Shown piece by piece: positions 57,963 to 64,000 of a stretch of DNA of 64,000 nucleotides. The notes beneath the pieces were generated by a model that worked only from the letters and a program-made list of their open reading frames with translations, was not told the origin of the DNA and ran no database searches. The position numbers and the translations under genes are program-made. The DNA comes from Ceratodon purpureus (taxonomy: Eukaryota > Streptophyta > Bryopsida > Pseudoditrichales > Ditrichaceae). The stretch is taken from the NCBI GenBank assembly GCA_014871385.1, contig CM026430.1:3947040-4011039 (forward strand), in the 5' to 3' direction. Numbering within the stretch: the stretch's first letter is position 1; every line of letters begins with the position of its first letter.

Positions 57963-59395
57963 GTGGATTGTACATGTGAATTGGGCTCCATGTGCAGCCC
58001 TACTCTGACTCAGCCACTGTTGATTTAAGGACGCGGTTGAAAGTATGTACACTACCTGCCAATTAATAAATGAAGATAGTATAAAAGCTGTGCTTTAAGG
58101 TCGTGGTGGAAAGCATGTACACCACTGTTCGGGAAGTTTATGATACAATCCAGCTATTATCCGTTTTCCATAAAAGCATTCAATAATTTTGTATGATACC
58201 TACATGCTACCTGGATGATATCCATGTGATACTTAGGTAATATTTGAAATTCTAGTCAGAAAAAATCTTAACTCTTTCAAATTGAATCAGTAATTTGACA
58301 ACTTCATTCGGCTGATTTACAGCTAACTGCCGGATCTCCCCGATCATTGATGTACACTACCTCGCAATTAATAAATGAAGATAATACAAAAGCTTGAGTT
58401 TGGTACTACAACCAAGGGGGACCACAGTTGTCTTTCATAAACACAGATTGATTTTTCCAGTATTTTAAACAAGTACTACAGTATTGCACGGACCACGTTT
58501 CTCTCATGTGAAGACATATTAAGTTTGTCAATATTGTAGTCGACAGGACCTGAAGTGCCATGTACCAAAACAACAGTGGATGAAAATTTAAGTCCTTTCA
58601 CTCTCCAACATGTCTTTTTTTTTGGGTTCATTTTAGTATCATACTTTCCTTAAATTTTAAAACTGCATATCAATTGTTACCAGTTAGATTATAAGCATGG
58701 ATAATCTATAAATGATTTTTTTTCTACTTTTTCCCCTCATCCACCAAATACTGTGTTATCAAATACTAGGTTTGGGGTGTGCAAGGTGGTATACCAGTTG
58801 CACATCCAAACTAGACTTTTATTTGCTAAATTTGAATATTTCTTGATATTTCTCTCAATCATATTTCATTGTTTCATTTACTTTTTTCAAGAATGGCTTT
58901 ATATTTTATTTATTGTGAATTTATTGGCAAATTTTATTTGGAATGATTAAACACATTTATTTATTTTATCAATATTGGGGTTTAGCATATATGGAATCCA
59001 TATATCATAATTCAACTAAGGATTATTTTCAGTAATGAATTATTCAATTATCCCAAAGCTATGAGCAACTAGTTTAAATTATTGGATATCCATCATAAAA
59101 AATTCTTCTTGTATATTTTTCAACATTGAACTTTAAAATTAGTGATGGTTTGATACGAAGGCAATGAGAAAGATAAAAATTATTTTTTCTTCAAATTATA
59201 GTCTTCAAAAAATTTAAATATTACTTTTATTGCATTCATCACTTACTTATAGTCATGTGTAATACTGAGAAAGCCATTTGTGCAACTTTTACAAAAACTA
59301 AATTCTTGTTTCCAGGTGCAGGTCATTAAAATTACAGAATTCATTGTCTTTGTCTTTATGTATATTTGTGAGTTTTTGTAATTCATTTGTACTTT
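57963..59395. repeat. Segmental duplication, partial copy 4
   Basis: Starts GAATTGGGCTCCATGTGCAG (compare 21719) and is collinear, with an insertion at about 58120-58350, to about 22960 of copy 1. It has no gene and no hairpin locus. Confidence 0.7.
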
Positions 59396-59754
59396 ACATC
59401 TGTTTTTGACCAGATACTTATGATAATGGTAAATTGGTAATGGTCCGCCCTTTTCAGATTTATTTTATTTTATTTTATTGTTTTTACACAAATAAACTAG
59501 GGGCACTCTTTGGATTTAGGACACGAAGTGATGGCCAAGTTTTCCCCCGTTTGGCAGATAAGTGGGGGCCCCCAAGCTTTGAATGTTTCGCTGCTGAGAA
59601 TATGATTTCAGAAACTTAAGCCGTGTTCACAATTTCACGTGTTGTCAACATTGTAATTGGTTTCAGGTACTGCTCATCTCGGTCTTCACACCTAAAAGAA
59701 CGTTTTGAACTTCTGAAACTCTTGCCTGTCCTGGCAGGTTTTCGCAATGACAGC

Positions 59755-60005
59755 CTGAGTTTTCTATTGTGTCGTGACGTGGGCCTATTGCGTCATAATG
59801 TCGGGACGTCACGACGGTTTAGAGTCACGACATAATGACCGATCCTGTCTTTACCGTGTCGGATCCGCCCCATTTTGGGCCATCGTCGACCCCTTGTTCC
59901 TTGTTTTCCTACGTTGACCCCTATTGTGACGTCACAATGGTCTCGTCACGACCCATTCCGACGTCCCGACCAGATAGTCACGACCAGACGGCATAGAAAA
60001 CCCTG
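59755..60005. mobile_element. Small hAT-like MITE (251 bp)
   Basis: The left end CTGAGTTTTCTATTGTGTCG and the inverted right end CAGGGTTTTCTATGCCGTC match over the first bases. Flanking 8-mers ATGACAGC (59747-59754) and ATGACAAG (60006-60013) share six bases. The interior is full of GTCACGAC/GTCGTGAC motifs in both orientations. No coding capacity; unrelated in sequence to the element at 37644. Confidence 0.5.
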
Positions 60006-60103
60006 ATGACAAGGTGGCGACTGGGTTATCTAGCAGCTCCGAGAAAGTTTCTGAAGCCTATGGCCAAGATCCAAAGCCAAGTAGGTCTCACAATTCAAAG
60101 TAG

Positions 60104-60588
<485 letters not shown>

Positions 60589-60599
60589 AAACCATAGAT

Positions 60600-61519
60600 C
60601 AACCAACATACTACCTTTATATATGATCTTCTTTCATTTTTGGCACAGATGAAACGGTACATTTCATTGCAGATAGAAACCGAAAAGCAAGGCCAAACAA
60701 CGGGGTCAAGGAACCCCAGTCAAGCCATAGCAAAATCGACAGACACAGGAAGTTTATTGGTGAACATATTGATGATCTATGTGACCATGTGAACATATGG
60801 TGAACATATTGATGCATGTGCCCCCCCCAAAAAAAAAACTTCCCTACCCCTAAGGGTGGGTGGGCGGGACATCCCTTTACAGGGCAGCTTTTATCACCTT
60901 CCTCACCAAATTTCATTCTGAATCAGCCCATTCTCAATTCAAACCTAAACAAATCTGTACACTCTCTTGTCATTCCAAATTACCAGTATAGACACATAGT
61001 GCTTTTCACCAGAGAATTCTCAATCAACACACTACTTACAATATAGTAGTTTATGACAAAACAATCCAAATAATAGAGAAAAATTTGTCTTAAAACTGGC
61101 AATACAAAATCAAACACAAAATAGTTTGAGTCTCCAGAAATCTTCTCATCCCTTGAATGTTGGTGTAGTAAAGTAAAAAAAATCTAGAGGTAAAGGACCT
61201 CACTTGTCCCCATAAACACAACCAAAACCACAGTTAGGATTATGTTTGTAGACAAGGTGTCAACAGCCCTTTACAGCTTGTTAATGCAGTCACAAGAAAA
61301 ATCAAACCTTACACCGAACATACAAATCAAAGGGAGAGATGAAAGAGTCTAATTGCAAACATAAACTAGAGGACCTGACTAGTAGTTCCACCAGACTCAG
61401 CCATGTTGCACTTTGCTTCAGCTCCACACCACCATAAACCAAAACTTCACAAGCTCTAAAAATCTCTCACACACATGTAGCAAACTAGAATTACTTTCAA
61501 AGCAGACAAGTAAACAGAT
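60600..61519. other. Intergenic, nothing recognised
   Basis: No domain, RNA gene or repeat family recognised. There is a C-then-A homopolymer pair near 60822-60839. Confidence 0.35.
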
Positions 61520-61520
61520 G

Positions 61521-61686
61521 CATATGGCTAAGAAACTCCCATGGTTTTATACCCTCAAAGAAGTCTCTAGAGATTCACTTGTTTGTTATATGGACAGGAA
61601 TAGCATATGGCTAAGAAACTCCCATGGTTTTATACCCTCAAAGAAGTCTCTAGAGATTCACTTGTTTGTTATATGGACAGGAATAG
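61521..61686 (+). repeat. Exact tandem duplication, 2 x 83 bp
   Basis: CATATGGCTAAGAAACTCCC begins at 61521 and 61604, and the whole 83-base unit is repeated without a difference I can see, pointing to a recent duplication. Confidence 0.93.
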
Positions 61687-61689
61687 CCT

Positions 61690-63570
61690 CGCTGGTCCAA
61701 TCATCTCTGACCCTTAGATGAAGGTTAAGCTAGATCAAATGGTCATAAATTAGTGACTTGCTAGAGTAAAGTTCAAGCTTGTAGTAAGCCCCAAGTAAAG
61801 TAAGCTTCAAGTTTGGAGTAACTACCAGTAAGTCATGTGTAAGGGAGGTGGGTGGGTTTCACTAATTTACACCTTATTTAGCATATCATGCCATAATAAA
61901 GTGACTATGTAACTGTTTGCAAAGTTTTACAAGTAATGTGCAAATTTATTTTGCAAGCCTACATAACTGAAGAGTGCAACTTCTGTCTGAATCATTGTAA
62001 TAAAAACCTTATTTAGAAAATAAATTCTAAATTAAATACGGGTATAAGATCTTTCCAATATGTTAAAAAGAAAAAATAGAAAAAAAAGAAAAAAAGAAAA
62101 ATCTTGAAGAAAATGATGTCTGCTTTAGCGTAATTTGGCTCCTGAAATCTAGCTCGACTGATTTGGAAGCTGTGCTTGCACTGATCTTCACTTTGAAGCT
62201 CTTTCACATGATGGTGCACAATTCTAGGTTTTGTGAACCTTGGTCAGATGGGGTCCAAACTAGCGCGAATGAAGTGCTTTTATTTGTAGTTCTCCGTGCT
62301 TCGACGCACTCTGCTGCTCATCAAGTTCTTCCCCTTGACATCAGCAAGTACATAGTAGGAAACGATTTGATAAATTGATAGCCACATAACAAATACATGA
62401 CATTGATTTGAAAGACAGACACGCAAGTACCGGCCAGGTTGTGAATCCTTATGAAACAGACCCGGAATATATAGAGTTGCAGATCATATTGCGGAATCCT
62501 AGCACGTCTTGAGGAGACTAAAGATGACAGTGTGACGTCAATATTCTGTATGCTTGACCAAACGTTATCAATTGTTGCACATGCAACTAATTACTTCGCC
62601 GATCAGTTACTGCACAATCACTAGAAATGCTTACTAATACTGCTCTCAGTTACTCCAACACTTGATATATCAGTGCTACAAGTCGTGTTAATTAATACAT
62701 GCAATTTTCATCTTCGCTGGTCGAGCTTTCGCTCTGGCAGCAAGCTTTTCCTTTGGTGCAGGTTACTCGTTCAGTGCCAGCGCAGCCATTCCTGCACGAT
62801 TCGCTTCAGCTGCAGCCTGCAGGTTTCTCCTTACCGCTGCCGGATGCAGGTTTCGCTTTACTTGCAAGCTTATTGCTGCCTGCTTGACTAGTTATCCAAA
62901 AGCAATTGCATCGAGAAAGCTTCCGAATCCATGGATTCTTCATTAAGCAACAAACGCTTTGTACTTAAAACAATGAAACCATATCTGTATTATTTTTCTA
63001 AATGAAGACACAATGTATCACACATAAACAAATGGCGCGAATAACAGAGATGCTTGAACTTCCAATCAACTTCTTCATCTCATGCGATAATGAGTCTATA
63101 ATGAGTGCAAAGGACGGAATCAATATTCGTGTCATTCTGAAATGGGAGAAATCACCAGTGTGGTAGCAGGGGACGTAGAAATGGACACCCATCGAAATGA
63201 ATCCAGCTGCTCCCATTTCTACGCAAACACATGGTGGGGCAGTTCTTAATGTGCCGTAATCGATGCCAGACGTTCATTGACCAGAGCTCCGTTCGCGTCA
63301 CCGAAATCGACACCGACGTTCGAGTGTCCTGCCACAACCAACGGAACTGTGACACGGCGAGTAGTGTTAGACAAGGCTTCGGGAGCATGACCATTCTGAC
63401 ATGACCATTCTGACCAGAAAACTTTACTGTAGCCCAGCAGCTTGACTGAACACAACCGACTATCTACCGAGTCAATCAGTCACATGATCTCCATTCAATG
63501 CATTCTCGCAACTCAGTGAAACAACACATCTCGTTCCAATTTCAATCTGAGCTTTTTGTGTGCATATACA
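61690..63570. other. Intergenic, no supported gene
   Basis: Several short frames occur on the minus strand (for example 63246-63455), but none has a recognisable domain. 62800-62885 contains short GCAGGTTTC-type repeats. Confidence 0.35.
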
Positions 63571-63656
63571 GGTCCCTTCCTCTTCAAGTTCCACATTCTT
63601 CGGCTAAATGATGTCGAGAGCGTCATATGTCGTGAGGGTCGACGGAAGGGTATTCA

Positions 63657-63839
63657 CAGTTGACGATGAGAGGAGCGGCTCGATATATCTCTTCAGGGCA
63701 GGATCATCCAAGTTATTGTGCTCTGTCATCTTGAGACTTTTTCTTGGAGCTGGTTGAAGGTCGCAAGAAGACAGTGCACAATAACTTGGATGATCCTACC
63801 CTGAAGATCGAGATCGAGCTTTCCTCTCATCGTCAACTG
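63657..63839 (-). repeat. Hairpin-forming inverted repeat, inverted copy (about 70-bp arms, 42-base loop)
   Basis: The arms 63657-63727 and 63770-63839 pair with one indel and about six to seven mismatches. Uninterrupted stretches include CAGTTGACGATGAGAGGA and ATCATCCAAGTTATTGTGC. The loop (63728-63769) is the inverse of the loop seen in copy 1 near 25655-25690. The whole locus, including the 3' block GGTCCCTTCCTCTTCAAGTT (63571), is in reverse orientation relative to the three other copies. On the minus strand the inner part could encode an ALDII-stop tail near 63608. Confidence 0.9.
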
Positions 63840-64000
63840 CGAACAGCCTTGCCGTGATCCACTGATCCTACCCCGAGGAGAGATTTTCTGCCATGCTCAA
63901 CTGCCAACACCCTTGGGAAACTCCAAGAAAATGTCTCGCAAACATGCTGCTTTGTCCACTTCGGCTGATGCCATCGAACCGGCCTGGGTTCAGGGCACCA

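Overview
The window looks like a repeat-rich, AT-rich stretch of a land-plant nuclear genome. The evidence is a plant-type inositol tetrakisphosphate 1-kinase with a DINYFPG motif, a fragment of a plant-type aspartate/prephenate aminotransferase with spliceable introns, a Ty1/copia retrotransposon, hAT transposons and spliceosomal-looking leader introns. I cannot fix the species. Gene density is low, and most of the 64 kb is mobile DNA or segmental duplication.

Layout. 1-4379: 3' part of a Ty1/copia element whose single reading frame carries two stop codons, followed by a likely LTR. 4380-7430: the ITPK gene and its leader. 9679-10539: first of several roughly 860-bp elements flanked by TTAA. 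11516-59400: a segmentally duplicated tract. One unit starts at a conserved leader, carries a 119-residue gene (11838 and 26315), continues through about 10 kb of AT-rich non-coding DNA, and ends at a locus with a long inverted repeat that can fold into a hairpin (about 25600, 37440, 56780; an inverted copy lies at 63657-63839). Copies 1 and 2 are nearly complete, copy 3 (51345-57160) has lost the gene, and copy 4 (57963-59395) is partial. 59755-64000: a small hAT-like MITE, the aminotransferase fragment, a short tandem duplication and the inverted hairpin locus.

The standout is a 13,607-bp hAT-type DNA transposon at 37644-51250. It has CAGGG-type terminal inverted repeats and a perfect 8-bp target duplication (CCTTCAAT), and a related empty site survives elsewhere in the window. 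Besides a hAT transposase (BED-like finger, D-D-E residues, hATC) it carries a divergent protein kinase gene, a large coiled-coil/RING-type gene and a small coiled-coil gene. Four minus-strand genes have the same promoter layout: a TATA box and, just upstream of it, an array of GGGCGCGAGC-like motifs. The RING-type gene and the small gene also share leader sequence. Each of the three large genes has one lesion (a one-base frameshift, an in-frame stop after hATC, an 18-base C homopolymer), so this looks like a recently active element beginning to decay, or one with assembly errors. A 2.1-kb non-autonomous relative (13872-15987) shares both ends and the GGGCGCG arrays.

Second themes: (i) TTAA-flanked elements with CCCCTAAAG termini, for which several empty sites are visible, giving a piggyBac-like insertion signature; (ii) the hairpin loci, where both arms change together between copies; (iii) nested insertions (hAT inside a TTAA element, a TTAA element inside a SINE-like retroposon).
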